Shown: positions 23,385 through 35,044, numbered from the stretch's first letter. The stretch: 64,000 nucleotides of DNA from Phytophthora quininea (GCA_011947345.1 JAAVTG010000379.1:109887-173886), one strand, 5' to 3'. A program made the numbers and translations. The notes: generated by a model from the letters alone, not told the origin.

Positions 23385-23404
23385 GCCTCACGGTTCGGAC
23401 TTAC

Positions 23405-23640
23405 AAAGTATTATGAGAATAGTAAATGTAGTACAAAAATACTTCGATAATAATAATATTGATACAAATACTTTAAGCAGATATGCTCGTATTATTAGAA
23501 TTAGTATTTTGCTGAATTGTATTTGTATTGTATTGCTGAATGATATAATGCTTTGGATAATCCGATCCTCTGCTCGTTCAATCCGAAAACGTTACAGATT
23601 GACGAGCGAGTCCCAGATGGCCTGTGGTATTAATACAAAT
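23405..23640. repeat. AT-rich tract with a segment repeated at 28 kb
   Basis: A strongly AT-rich stretch (TAATAATAATATTGATAC-like). Within it 23518-23565 (GTATTGTATTGCTGAATGAT, continuing) is repeated in the same orientation at about 28045-28090. It follows coiled-coil copy 1, and the second copy precedes coiled-coil copy 2, so it may be a long-terminal or boundary repeat of that family. Confidence 0.55.
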
Positions 23641-24376
23641 ACGTTCGACAGATAAGCTCGGACACAAAGGTTGCGTCACTTGCTTGTCCAGACAACTTGG
23701 TGACTGGTGAACACAATGATGCAACTAATCCCAGCGGAGTCCAGCTGCGCGTAGTGAACCAAGCTGAATGCACGACCCACACTACACAGCCCCCAAGCTT
23801 GGGTTCACTGTTCTTGTCTTCGTCGGTCTCCATCACAACAATGCTAGATGCGCTGGCCGTGGTCCTTAAGACGTCGACTTGAACTACGTAGTTGACGGCC
23901 GTGGGGAGGTGTCCCAAACCGCGTCGCAACTTTTGTTTGGCGACCTCGAGGACGTGGGAGAACTCGGTCTCTGGCACCTAGGTGCAGCTCACAATCTTTG
24001 TTCGCAACCTTCTCCAAACTTGACTAGTCCTCACTGTCAAACACCGCTTCAACTGAGACTGAGTCATCATGGCAACCCGAGTTACCAATCTGGCGTGGCA
24101 CTGACTGATTGTGCCCCCACTTGCTCTTGCTCGCGGTTTGACGTCGTCGCTTCTTCCCGGATAGGCGAGACAAAGTCAGCCCAGCGTCACCCTGAGGTCC
24201 ACGCGCACCGGTCAACGACACTGTTTCAGCCGAGAAGCCGACGGCCTGGGATTGGACGCCGGAACCGGGGTTGTACTGGCGACAGCAGAGCTTGCTGGCG
24301 CAGCGGAAGGAGAACTGGCTGCAGTGGAGGACGACACCCTCTGGGATGCGGACACTGCGGCCGAAGTTGATGACAT
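23630..24376 (-). pseudogene. Gag-like region of a Gypsy retroelement
   Basis: The minus-strand ATG at 24376 opens a Ser/Ala/Pro-rich N-terminus (MSSTSAAVSASQRVSSST), and other minus frames (24221-24024, 23977-23630) follow. Position downstream of a Gypsy integrase on the same strand, and composition, suggest the start of a second Gypsy element's gag. No zinc knuckle is visible. Identification is by context. Confidence 0.4.
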
Positions 24377-25315
24377 GGTCTTGGACACTTCAGTTATTGT
24401 CTTGGATTGAAGTTTTTCGAAATGGCGAGAAGCCTTGTGCGCTGACTTGTGACGGGTGTCGGGCACTAGTCCCAGACAGTCAGGTCTGGAGCTGTCAGTT
24501 GGTGGCGATGTATCAACTCTGTGCTTACCTCTGTGATGCATGGCGACCAAGGGCGGTTGACACGATATGTCCGTAAAGTCCGGCGGATTGTGGATGGATC
24601 GTGACGCGCAACAAGTAGCGCGACAGTAACCGAGAGCGTAGAGAGAACTCTCACTGCCTGTCCAGCAGAGAACAGGTGATTGGGCGCTGTGGAGTAATGA
24701 TGTGAACGGGCTCCAAGCGAAGCCAGATAAGTCCCGGACCGAGCGCCGCCGGCCAAGGACCATACAGATTCTGAGTTAATCTGGGAAACATGCTCCTGGC
24801 GGCCGCTTGCAGCGTTCCCCAGAATAGAGCCCCATAAGTCTCAGGATAGTGACAAGCTCCCATAATCCGGGAAATCCCAGTCAATCTGGGGATTTTCCTT
24901 GGTATCTTTGGAAGCGACTGTTCAAGCACGACCCCCTGATTTGGCAACTGCACGAGGATGCGCACTGGATCCCTGCCATGAGTACCTTTAGTTTGCATGA
25001 GATCTTTAACCAAACAGAGTTCGTTTTACCTTCTGAGTGGCAAGCCGGAGAATTGGCCCGGCGGAAGCGGCTCCACGTCCGTCAAGTCATCCTAAGATCA
25101 AAGAGGCGGGCGCAAGAGGCGCTCGACTGCTAGTAGCCTTACTCCATATCTACGTGCTGTCAGGTCCCGGTGGGGTAGGCGGTGCGCTATATTACGGGGA
25201 GCTTTGCCTCCTAAGAGTGACTTGCATAGTATTCTGGGCTGAAAAGCCGATATTGTGTGGGTTGCTGTCCTCTCGGGGACTGGTGTGCGTGCTAGCCTTG
25301 GGTCTGGGCTAGGAG
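24377..25315 (-). other. Possible LTR/leader between Gypsy pol and gag pieces
   Basis: About 940 bp without a convincing gene, located on the minus strand after an integrase and before a gag-like start. It probably contains an LTR, but I could not fix TG...CA ends or find its partner in the window. Confidence 0.35.
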
Positions 25316-26610
25316 TTAAACAAAGAGACCCTTTAAGGCCCGAGTCCTGGGCCTTTCAAAGAACAGAGGACAAAGAGAGTTTGTGTAGTGTATAAATTTA
25401 GTATTGGCAAAGTAGTCTTCGTGCCCAAGACTACAAGGTTTAAATCGACCGGTCAAGACACCCCTGACGCGGGCTCGGTACGCTGCCTGGAAGAAGTTAT
25501 CCCCAGGGATCACCACGCCGCTACTTCGTCTGGCCACACACGCCTCGGACAACTTTTCTTGAATTCGCAGCGCCACACTACGATTATCTGGCAGCATGGC
25601 GTCGGGCACTCCTGCCCAGTGAATAACTCTAGCGGCGAACGATATCCAGTGAAGGCCCGGCCGTGTGGTTCAGATTCGACTGAATCATTGGCACTAAATG
25701 GACCCAATCCTCGTAGCTCACACGATACTCCACAATCATCGCGTAGGAAACTTGCAGAATATCACGGTTGATCCTTTCAATTGAATCATTCACACACGGA
25801 GAGTATGCTGGGGTGAAGTTCTGCTCGGTACAAAGCCTTCTACTCAACTTCGCAACGACTTCGTTCTTGAAATGGATCCCGTTATCGGACACCCAGGCTG
25901 GTGGCAGTCCGAAACGGGATTTCCATGCTAGCGATCTTCCAGGACAACCTGACTCTCAGCCGAGTCTGCCACCACGAGTTCGCCGTAGTGTGTGGCGTTG
26001 TCCTTCAGCACCAACAGGAACTTACTTGCTCCATAGCTTGGCCCCATGTAGAGAAAATTACATTGTAGAACACCATTGCGATTTATATAGTCGATCAATT
26101 ATCCCCAAGGCCTTGGGACAATCTCCCCTCCCCCCTTCGACGATACAGAAAGAGCAAACAAGTGTTCCCAAACGTCGCCATAATCTGCCGGAGGTGATCA
26201 ATCGCGAAAAGTCATTGGAGATAAGCTGTCATAGATTGCTGGTCGCGATGGCCTTGTGCTCCGTAGTGAGCCACAATGCACAGCCTTTGGATTAAATCTG
26301 TAGCTTCTATTAGCACCTAAATCCGATCGTCATCGGCGAGAACACCATCCACCGAACCGACAGCACTGGCTGGCGACGGGTACTTGGCCTGCGTCTCCCG
26401 GAACTTGGCGAGGGTCGGCCATACGAAATTGTCGGTGTCAAGCGGTCGAAGCTCGGACGACTTTGGAGACTGGCGATGTCGGATCGCTTTGAGCCGGTGG
26501 CTGTCGAAACGTGGTGGCCAACCCAACGCGAAATTAAATCGGCCCACAGGTTGTCGGGACCCGGTATATGCTCCACGATGTAATTGAAACTTATCAGCTT
26601 CATTCCTCAT
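25316..26610 (-). pseudogene. Ty3/Gypsy polyprotein fragment: RNase H end and integrase
   Basis: From 26610 leftward: an RNase H terminal motif (FNYIVEHIPGPDNLWADLIS); an integrase core with FLYMGPSYGASKFLLVLKD (about 26055-25995); SDNGIHFKNEVVAKLSRRLC and YSPCVNDSIERINRDILQVS (25892-25700), giving the second Asp and the Glu of the DDE triad; and a C-terminal part to 25316. The residue before FLYMG, usually the first catalytic Asp, is read as Asn here. Frames change several times. Reverse transcriptase and protease are missing, so this is a 3' remnant. Confidence 0.7.
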
Positions 26611-28044
26611 CGTAAAAGCTTGTCCTTCACATGTTTCTTGACACTCTCATCAGGTGTGTGAACATGAGGTCCGTGTCAGCGACAAGACTGGGGTCCAGCA
26701 CCTCCAGAGAGTGGTGCCAGTGATGGCGAGACGGATTGGGAGGAGTAAGGGGATGGCCGAAGGACCCATGTCCCGTATGTAACTGTGGAGGAGTGACCGC
26801 AGGAGGTGACGGACTGGTAACAGCAAGAAGTGACGGACTGGTCGCAGCAGGACGAAGAGAACCAAGGGCTGCTGCAAATGACGACGGTGGGCTGGAGTGT
26901 GAAGTGGAAGTGAGGAGATGACACGGTTCCCGTATGTGTCCACTATTACATAAGGGGTGCCAGTTGTCTTCCGCCACCAGAACTGACTGCTGGCCAAGTT
27001 GAAGGTGGAAGCCATGGGAGATCGCAAGGAAGGGTGGCATGGTGGACGAGCACGTGTAGACTAAGTCCAACGGAGCGGGTGAGCGCTGGAAGGGCTCACT
27101 CTACCGCGCTGAGCCGACAGGCGCAATAGGTGTTGGGTGCAAGATACGAAGAGAAGCTGAAAAGTAGAAGGAATTAGGAGTAGACTGCGGTAGCGGCTGG
27201 GAGGGTTCCGCTGTGCGATCGCACGACGTCCCTCAGTCTCGATTTGGGCCGGTAGCGCTCAGGTAAGGGGACAATACACGCATGGACTGGCTGACGCCGG
27301 TCTCACCCAAGCAACTCGGTTGTCGCGCAGGAGATTCGGTGGCTTACGAGGCCGACCTCAACCGCGCCTGGAAGGGAAGAAGACAGTAGGCGGCAGAGTG
27401 CCGGCTGGCAGAACGCGGGGCGGTTCCACGAGTCATCGTCCCGTGCTCCGAGCTGCGAGACCGTCGGGGAGCGCCGAGAAGCCCCCTGTATTCGACGGGA
27501 AGACTGGAGGTCAGGCGGCCGAGTAGTGCCGGCCGCCACTGAGAAGAGCAAGGAGGTTTCCGCGTCCGGACCAGTGCAGTGGTGCAGAGCAGCTCGGTTT
27601 AGACGCTCCTTCGGTCGCACGAACACGGCATCAGGAGCTCTCGCGAAGAGGAAGCCACGAAGTGTGCTCTGCTGGCGTTCAGGTGAAGGTGGGGGCGGGG
27701 TTGTAGCCCTTAAATCGTTGTTCAGCCGGTTGAAACGGGCGGAGCGTCTTGGCCATCGGGTTGGGGCCCCGCCTTGGCCCGCTGTCGTGCAGGTGGGTCG
27801 GAGAGAGGACCTGCTGCACAGAAGGACAAGAAGCGCAGGTAAGAGGATACTTGCGGAGGACAACCAGCAAGAGGCCTGGTTCAGAAGAGTATGGAGCGCG
27901 GAAACGGAGTTACGGCCTAGGAGAAGCCGACAGGTGCAAAAGCATGCACCAGATTTCGATGATCGCAGGACGTCCAGAAGGGCTTTGGCCGCAGCAAAAG
28001 ATAGTCAAGTTTTTCGCAAACAACGACTATCATTAATATTTTGA
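26611..28044. other. GC-rich tract, origin unclear
   Basis: About 1.4 kb with G-rich, purine-rich plus strand. A plus frame 27526-28044 (172 aa) and minus frames 27070-26627 and 27863-27303 are open, but their composition is what a GC-rich tract gives by chance, and no motif is recognisable. It may be retroelement leader or LTR material. Confidence 0.35.
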
Positions 28045-28090
28045 TGTATTGTATTACTGAATGATACGATACTTTGAATAATTCTAAGCC
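28045..28090 (+). repeat. Second copy of the AT-rich segment
   Basis: Shares TGTATTGTATT-CTGAATGATA and the following ATA-TTTG-ATAAT block with 23518-23565, same orientation. Confidence 0.55.
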
Positions 28091-28371
28091 TTGAACGAAC
28101 AGATCAGGAACAGTGTTCGTGGACTTCGTAGCGAACAGAAAACTCACGAATTCAGTTCTCGAGGTTATGAAATTCGCAACAAAGTTGTAGCGCTAATCGA
28201 TTTAGGCGGGGAACAAGATGGCTTCGTGCCCTCCTAACTGTGCTTGTTCATTCTCTGGGGATGCTATTGGCCAGAATGCAGAGTTTGCCTATTGGTCACT
28301 ATCTCGTGAAAATTTTCACGATCTTGATACGACAGAGTAACAAAAATCGGTGCCCCTTTCCAGCAGAGCTG

Positions 28372-29066
28372 ATGGTCCTCACCCGAGCTCAAGCTGTCGC
28401 ACGAGATGTCAAACAAGCTGCTGTCCAAGGCAAAGCTATCTCCGACACATCCCGTGCTATTGTGGAGTTGCCTAGAGACGATGCAGCCGTGATTGTGATC
28501 GAAACAACGACTACTAGTGTCCCTGGAGTTGAGGATCTTTCGCGAAAATCGCGGAGTATTTCTTGGCTCACAGGCTCTCGCAGCCGAACACATTGCACTA
28601 CTCTCTCAACAGCAGGGCCAAAACAAAACATGCTTACAACGCAACTCTTACAGCAGTTCAAGCTTCGACACAAAACAGTGTAAAGCAACTTATTGACCAA
28701 CAGCTAGAACTCGCTGAAAAGCTGGTGAAGGATCTAGCGGCAACGCAGTCAGGTCTCCAAGAACAATTTCAGCACCTTCAACTAACGCAAGATGGTAGAG
28801 GACTTTAGATAGAGAAGATAGTAGCCAAAAGACTCCCACAAGCTCTCAAGCAAATGGAAGATGAGCCGAATCAATCCCGGCAGAGAATCGTGTCTCAATC
28901 GGAAGGAGTGGATCAACTTTTTGAGGCGATGGAGGCAGAGGTTGACCGTGGTTTGCAAGAAGCAGTGTGGCGCGATCAAGATCTGGTACAAACTAAATTG
29001 ACGCCCTTTCTCTCCACCAATACTCGGACGAGGATATATCCACCGCGGAGATTCATCCGTCGCTAA
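28372..29066 (+). pseudogene. Degenerate coiled-coil protein locus, copy 2 of 2
   Basis: Starts MVLTRAQAVARDVKQAAVQG at 28372, clearly related to copy 1 (MVLTQAQAAAQEAAQVQST), and the DNA before both ATGs also matches (CCCCTTTCCAGCAG at 28353-28366, CCCCCTTCCAGCAG near 22150). It continues in other frames as coiled coil (LIDQQLELAEKLVKDLAATQ, about 28690-28750), stops at 28806, and a last E/Q-rich frame runs 28854-29066. The function is unknown. Confidence 0.5.
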
Positions 29067-30482
29067 GTAGTGTGGAATCGACTTACCAGATTCTAAATCA
29101 TCGATACGTGTCAAATACAAGTGCATCAACACATCGACTTGAACAGGCGCCTCGACTTGACACATGCGCATTAATTTACGAAAGGTGGTGAGCACCGACA
29201 ACTCGTGCATAATGTCAGTCTTTTTCTTCCCCAACGGAAACTCCGGTGGTGTTTGACCTGCACGAATAGCGTGACCTTACCTCTCCTCATACTATTGTTC
29301 AATCACTGATCATTTCTCGAGAATCATCGTCATGGGAGTAGTTAGACTGAGAAATCTTGCCGACGAATACTGCACCTTTTTGTGGACAAGCTCCTGGATT
29401 GCAACTTGTACACCTCTTCGAACAAATTTCCTGTTCTTGTTACGGCTTTTACCTGGTAAATTATCGTTTCATCCTTGAGATTAAGTCCGCCATACTGAAC
29501 GGTATTGGTTCAACGTCACCTCCATACTCACTTGCCCACCTCGTGGTTGCGTGTGCCATGTGTGCAAAGCACCATTCCCAATGAAGCTTCAACGTCATTT
29601 GCAGCAGATACTTGACATCTCCTCCTGAATAGCTCGGTGCTTCATAAAACGCTGCCGTCGTGAGCCCAACGTCTTCATGTGTCTTGTCAAGCCACGCCTG
29701 TAACGGCTTCTGTATGCCACGTTCCCTGTCGCCGTACGGAGGGTTGAACTTTCTCGTACCGATCAACATTGACTTGAATTGCCAGTCCTCATCGACAAGG
29801 TAAACGCGCACTCCTTAGAATTTGTCCCTAGTTTTACAAGTCCAAAAGTCAGCTACAATGACGAAGTTGGGGTAGCTCTCCTGTTTGCGGCCAAGTAATC
29901 AATGATTTCTTTGGTAGTAAAAGAATATAGCTCCACGATGGTGTATATCACTCTATCATTGTTGATAGTTATCCGCATTTCCTCCTTAATGACCAGAGCC
30001 TCCTTCAGCTTGGACTCTTCGTTCTAACCCAGTATCAGTGGCAGGTTATTTTTAATGATTCTCAATGTCTCCAAAAGCAGGTTTAATCGCCCAGGGTTGC
30101 TTTTGCACAATGGGGATGCCCGCAAAATGTCAATTTATTCCCCACGTTTTCGTTAGGTAGTGGTCTCTGCTTCGGTCTTAGGCGACTTGATGTTGTGGTG
30201 ATCTTGCAGATCCTTCGCCGCCGACGTCGTCTTGCCGTACATCGTGAACAGATTTTCGCCACTGGTTCGGCAGTGATCGTCAGCAAGACACGCCCAGGAC
30301 TGTTCCACAACGCCTTGCTCATTCAAGTACTCAACGCGGGCTCCCCATTTGAAAATTAACGATGTTTTGGTCAGCCTATGTGGTACGACAGTGAAAGGAC
30401 CTAGAGATTCGAAGTTCTCAACAGCGTGGCGCACATGTCCAGGGGGATTTGTGGCGTCGCGGTTGGCCATCGGCACCGTCAC
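28782..30482 (-). pseudogene. hAT transposase with BED zinc finger, decayed
   Basis: On the minus strand: a BED-finger-like N-terminus (WACLADDHCRTS, then KTTSAAKDLQDHHNIKSPKT, about 30330-30160); the central hAT region (VRVYLVDEDWQFKSMLIGTR and GDVKYLLQMTLKLHWEWCFAH, 29811-29500); and a C-terminal block (VEAPVQVDVLMHLYLTRIDD, about 29150-29095). The order fits oomycete hAT transposases. Stops and frameshifts separate the blocks (for example between 30083 and 29811). Ends were not located. Confidence 0.7.
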
Positions 30483-30898
30483 AATCAGTGTCTGTGCCGA
30501 GTGTTCTCGCAGTGACGCCGCAGGTATCTCCTATGGAGATCAGTGACGCACGATCAAACTGATATCGTTACCGAAGGAGTTGGCACGGACAGCACAGGTA
30601 TTTGTGCGGGGTCTGTTGATCCACAGCACCGAACTGTGTCGTATTTCTCGCACTTTAGTGAACGAATAAGAAAACAACGACTTCCATGTTCACTTTGAAC
30701 GATCAGCATTTTAGCCTTTTTCAGATCCACCAAACCATTCTTTGTGGATACCAGTAATCCGAACCTCTGATTGCGCCCCTTAAATGTACCCATCCAAAAC
30801 GATTGTGCCCTTCTATAATAAGATCGTCACGGGTGATAACGAAATCGGTGCTTAGCAATGCAGCCATTGACGTCGCGCTTAAAAGTGCTTCCTCGAAG
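30483..30898. other. Stretch without a recognisable gene, upstream of the reductase
   Basis: About 400 bp between hAT and the aldo-keto reductase promoter. Nothing coding is supported. Confidence 0.4.
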
Positions 30899-30948
30899 CA
30901 ACCAGCCGAGCAACCAGCCGAGCAACCAGCCGAGCAACCAGCCCAGCA
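30899..30948 (+). repeat. 12-bp tandem repeat (CAACCAGCCGAG)
   Basis: About four copies of a 12-bp unit, ending just before the initiator of the reductase gene. In one frame it would read NQPS repeats, but it lies upstream of the chosen ATG. Confidence 0.9.
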
Positions 30949-30965
30949 GCTCATTCTCACATTTG
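30949..30965 (+). promoter_or_regulatory. Oomycete initiator-like element of the reductase gene
   Basis: GCTCATTCTCACATTTG, 44 bp before the ATG at 31009, is close to GCTCATTYYNCAWTTT with one extra base in the spacer. Confidence 0.6.
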
Positions 30966-31008
30966 CTTCATCCTCACCAAGCCAACCCTACTACAAACGC
31001 CAAGCGCC

Positions 31009-32088
31009 ATGGCCCCGTCGACTTCGACCTCTGCTGCTGGGACCAAGATGACCTACCGCTTCCTAGGGGACTCTGGTCTGCTGATCTCCAAGGCCTCGCT
31101 CGGCTCCTGGATGAACTACGACGAAAAGTACACGGTGGACGCCTGGTACGAGATGGTCAAGCTGGCCTACGAGCACGGTGTCAACTTCTTCGATACGGCC
31201 GAGGTTTACGGCAACGGGCAGGCCGAAGAACTGCTGGGCGGTGCTATCAAGAAGGGCATCAAGGAAGGACTGTTCAGTCGTGAGGACCTGGTCATCTCCA
31301 CCAAGGAATTCATGGGCACCAAGGGCTTCACTGACGGCGGTCCCAACGACCAAGGCAACAGCCGCAAGCACATCGTCGAGGGGCTCAAGGCTTCACTGCG
31401 CCGCCTCGACCTCGACTACGTCGACGTGGTCTTCAGCCACCGCCCTGATCCGTACACGCCGATCGAGGAGACCGTCCGCGCCATGAACTTTGTGATCGAC
31501 CAGGGCTGGGCCTTCTACTGGGGAACCAGCGAGTGGCTGCCTTCGCAGTTCCGCGAAGCCTGTGAGATCGCTGATCGCCTCGGCTTGATCCGCCCCATTG
31601 TGGAGCAGGCCCAGTACAACATTTTTGTTCGGAGCAAGGTGGAGTTCGAGTTCCTGGACCTGTACAAGAAGTACAAGCTCGGACTCACGACCTGGTCGCC
31701 GCTTGCGTTTGGCACCCTCACGGGTAAGTACAGCGCCGGCAAGCCAGAAGGCTCGCGCTTAGCGGGCCCCATGTTTAAGGAAGGTGGTCTGCTCGCCGAA
31801 GGATTCGAGGAACGCGTGGAGATGGCTGACAAGTTGAAGCCCATCGCCAAGGAGCTGGGCTGCACGCTCGCTCAGATGTCAATCGCGTGGGCAGTCTCGA
31901 ACGAGAACGTGTCCACTGTGTTGCTGGGAGCCAGTCGCCCGTCTCAACTGGAAGAGAACCTCAAGGCGCTCGAGTTTGTGGACAAGATCACGCCGGAGGT
32001 GAAGGCCAAGATCGACGCCATCGCGCCTGTGATTCCAGCGGTCTCGAAAATGGACCAATTTTCGTTCCTGCGAGAGCGTCAGCTGTAA
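31009..32088 (+). CDS. Aldo-keto reductase, voltage-gated K+ channel beta-subunit type
   Basis: A 359-aa uninterrupted protein of the NADPH-dependent AKR6-like family. The catalytic tetrad is visible: Asp and Tyr in NFFDTAEVYGNGQAEE (about residues 62-77), Lys in DLVISTKEFMG (about 100), and His in VVFSHRPDPYTPIEE (about 143). Cofactor-binding blocks follow: WGTSEW, QAQYNIF, TTWSPLAFGTLTGKYSAG, and near the C-terminus VLLGASRPSQLEENL, which contacts the NADPH phosphate. Family members reduce aldehydes or ketones or modulate Kv channels; which applies is not decidable here. The start at 31009 fits the conserved N-terminus (YRFLGDSGLLISKASLGSW). Codon use is strongly C/G-biased at third positions, as expected for a highly expressed gene, and there is no intron or frameshift. 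Confidence 0.95.
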   Translation: MAPSTSTSAAGTKMTYRFLGDSGLLISKASLGSWMNYDEKYTVDAWYEMVKLAYEHGVNFFDTAEVYGNGQAEELLGGAIKKGIKEGLFSREDLVISTKEFMGTKGFTDGGPNDQGNSRKHIVEGLKASLRRLDLDYVDVVFSHRPDPYTPIEETVRAMNFVIDQGWAFYWGTSEWLPSQFREACEIADRLGLIRPIVEQAQYNIFVRSKVEFEFLDLYKKYKLGLTTWSPLAFGTLTGKYSAGKPEGSRLAGPMFKEGGLLAEGFEERVEMADKLKPIAKELGCTLAQMSIAWAVSNENVSTVLLGASRPSQLEENLKALEFVDKITPEVKAKIDAIAPVIPAVSKMDQFSFLRERQL

Positions 32089-32559
32089 GCGTTCGTTGAA
32101 TGTACAGCAGTCCAGAAGAGCTTAAGTCCAATTGTTTCCAACGCGAACTACTAGTACTTGTTTAATTCCTCGAAGTTCTGCCGTTGTAGCAACGATATAC
32201 CTTTCATCGGTCATTGAACGGAGACTTTTTTTTCTCGCTGGCGCCTGCGCTGCCGCACGTATCTACGAGTCGACATCGCTCTCAAAGGCCTCGTTGAAAA
32301 TGCCATTTTCTTGGTCGGAGTGGGGTAGTTTCGTGTGTTGGGGATGAGCGAATGTGAGTGTGCCATGGCGCTGCCAGCTGTCTGGATCCGTCGTTGGATG
32401 AGCTAACTCGTATCGGAGGTTCTGCCACTTGCCAGTCACCTTGCACGGGAGAAATCAACGCACACCTAAATGTCACCGATACAAATTAATAGGAAAATCA
32501 CGAGGGTATGTGTGTACAGAGTGAAGCGAACCAATGCAAGTATGTCGAAGGGATTAGAC
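32089..32559. other. 3' flank of the reductase gene, no gene seen
   Basis: About 470 bp of untranslated or intergenic sequence. I see nothing supported in it. Confidence 0.4.
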
Positions 32560-32830
32560 CAAAAGTAAACACGTACACCTCCAGTGTTTCCCATCTACGT
32601 GTAGGTGTGGAAGGCGCACCCTAGCGTACTTGCCAGTCCACCGAGAGTGGTGCATCATTCGCGTTGACAGAATTTTGGTTGTAGTCTTTGAATATAGGAG
32701 CAGGAACGAAGGCGACGCTCTCCTCAACGTGTCCGACATGCTTGCGACGCTTGAAAGGCAAATCCACTCGACGAGACGCACCCTCCTCTTGGCAAGTATC
32801 TGCAATCTCAACCACTGGTGAAGCCACCAC
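32560..32830 (-). pseudogene. Fragment of a second GAF-protein gene (5' end)
   Basis: On the minus strand, around 32740-32650, the DNA and its translation parallel the start of the giant GAF gene: FVPAPI followed by FKDYNQNSVNAND here, against LVPAPLRRHFKVYSQNSVGADD at 13590-13530. The match begins at an ATGTCGGACAC like the GAF gene's ATGTCAGACGA. Only about 100 bp are recognisable and no GAF domain follows, so this is a truncated duplicate. Confidence 0.55.
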
Positions 32831-32935
32831 GAAGACCGGACGCAGTTCGCCATCAAGAGATTGGGACTAGTAGTGGTCTCATTGATTGCTGCCCATTTAG
32901 CAGCTTAAAAGTATTTGCGCTTTCTGCTGCGGAGT

Positions 32936-35044
32936 CTACGAGAGTCGAGGGGCTCTACGGACATCAACTCGACAGAGCCGCACGCTGCCTAAAATCTGTT
33001 CCGGTAGTTCGTGATCATCTTGGCCTTCCAGCACAAAACCAAAATCGAGGATCATGTTCCAGGCGTGGTCGGAGACCCCACGAGGCCCTTGCGAGCCACG
33101 TAGTTGAAGTCGTGGGCGTTCACGTCCACTTCGAAGTAGCCGTCGCCGCGATAGAAACGATGTTGTGGCCGCGTGAGAATCGGCTGACCATTATAAGTCT
33201 CTAGCAAATGCCGTTCGGCTCGACCCAATTGCTGCTCTTGGGGGTTGACAACGATACCGATCGCTTTAAAGCGTTCACTCTGCACGCATTGATCCGAGTT
33301 AGATTGGCTTCATCGCGACAATAGTTCACACGTTGCTTACCACCCAGCTCGGATGCTGCATAAAGTCTTTTAGCAGTCGAACTGCTTGTAGAGGCGGTTC
33401 TGGTGAGTTGAGCATCTCTCGGATCGCTGGAGGGATGGCAAAGTACGTCACAAAGTTGAATCCGCACCCGTCTCCTTGTTTCTCTCCCCAGAGAGGGTTT
33501 GACGGCTGGTACGACGGGACTTGGCAGTTGACGATGAACAAGTCGAGGTCCGCACTGTGCAAGCAGAAGAAATGTGAGCAAAACTCAACCACAAACGCAT
33601 TCCACCGCATCTGGAACTCACCCAGCAGGCTTCAGCTTGCTTAAGTCAATAATGCTGGCGATATTGTCCGCCTTGGCATCAGACTGGGACATCAAAACGA
33701 GCAACGAGCATCTTAGAGAGTACTCTACCACCCAAAAAAGCAAAACAATTCAACCAACCTGGTAAACATCGACGGCAACCAGTTCCAGCAATGCGCTTGC
33801 TGAAGCTGCCTTCAGTTTGGTCTTGCGATAGTTTGGACCTGATGCGCACAACAAACAGGAACAAGATAACTGCCAAGAATCATCGCAGCAGATTTCTGTG
33901 GGTCTGTACCTTGGCGAACATTAAAGCGTGTCGCGTCAATATGCGTCCAGGATCCAGGAGCTACCGCTGCGGGAGCAGGAGCGCACTGTTTCAACGAGTC
34001 TCCGGCTGCAGCCTTAGTACCGTTAACTTGACCGGAAAACGCAGCACCTTTAGGCTTGACGTCTTCCGCTGAGCTGCTGACCGCTCTCTCTCGAGGCTCA
34101 GACACCTTCATCTTCGCGTTTGACTCTTTTCGAGAAGCGTCGGCACTGTTCGGACTGGCATTCGACTTGTCGTTCGTCACGATGTTTGGAATGGACGGAC
34201 GCGTAGCTGGTCGTGGACTCGCAGACTTGACGCGAGTCTCCACCACTCGAAACCAAAGCAGCCACACACAAAAGCATTGGCAAGCAGCACGACCAAAACC
34301 CACGAGGAGACGCTGCCGAACGACACAAACACTACAGTCCATCGTCAGCTTTCAAATAACTGTCACCCATTTCTCAATACTCACAAACGACGGGGTTCAG
34401 CGCCAGCAGCAGCTTCTTGTCGTCCACCACCTCTCGAACCTACACCACCACCAATTAGCACTATACCTCCACAGATCTCCCCACCAGCCTACCTGCATCA
34501 GCATCTCCCAAGGCTCCTTCACTTTGACCATTTGCATCTCCTTTTCCACAGTCTCTTTCTCCACAACTTTGGTTTCTTTCACTGGTTCCTTAACGACCTC
34601 CTTAGTCGCGTTCCCATTCGAGTTACTATGAGCCTTTGTTGGCGACGGCTTGGCATCGACTTTGCCTGCTCTCGACGGACTGATGATGGCGGAGATCGCC
34701 ACCGTCCACTGCCGGAACTCTGCGTAGGTCTCGACACACACGCGCAGCTCCTTGTGGCCGTCGGAGACTGTGAAGCAGAAGGGCGTGGGCACTCCCTGGG
34801 GCAGATCTCCTTGCACCACGAGGGTGACTCCGGCCTGCTTGAGAGACACCACTCCGTGGGCATCTGGTCGCAGCGGCACCTTCTCCAGCGGCGACGCGTG
34901 GCGAAAGTAGCGCAGCACGCCCGAGTCCTTGTCCAGCACGAACCAGCGCTGGTTCCAGCGCTTGCGCTTCCACTTGCCGGCGCTTTGCTTGAGCAGATAG
35001 GCCGACAAGATGCTGCTCGACGCCTTGGACCGCACCGGAGCCAT
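32936..35044 (-). CDS. PH domain-EDR2_C (DUF1336) lipid-binding protein
   Basis: Exon 1 (35044-34493) encodes a PH domain (residues about 10-120: YLLKQSAGKWKRKRWNQRWF, YRFVC-like end at RVCVETYAEFRQW), then a K/E-rich linker. The downstream exons encode the EDR2 C-terminal domain: FNVRQG/PNYRKTKLK, LFIVNCQVPSYQPSNPLWGE, GFNFVTYFAIPPAIREMLNS, GDGYFEVDVNAHDFNYVARK. PH-EDR2_C proteins (plant EDR2 type) bind phosphoinositides and sit on membranes. GT-AG introns: 34440-34492, one starting at 34384 with an uncertain acceptor (34349 or near 34313), 33839-33909, 33684-33758, 33555-33621, 33280-33340. A hydrophobic stretch after the second intron may be a membrane segment, but its frame is uncertain. 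One missing G near 33078 causes an early stop; in the other frame the domain continues (LDFGFVLEGQ) to 32936. The ATG is 103 bp downstream of the MetRS stop. Confidence 0.8.

Noticed and set aside
27526..28044. 172-aa plus-strand protein
   Set aside because: Arg/Ala/Gly composition follows the GC-rich DNA, several frames on both strands are open together, and nothing is recognisable.
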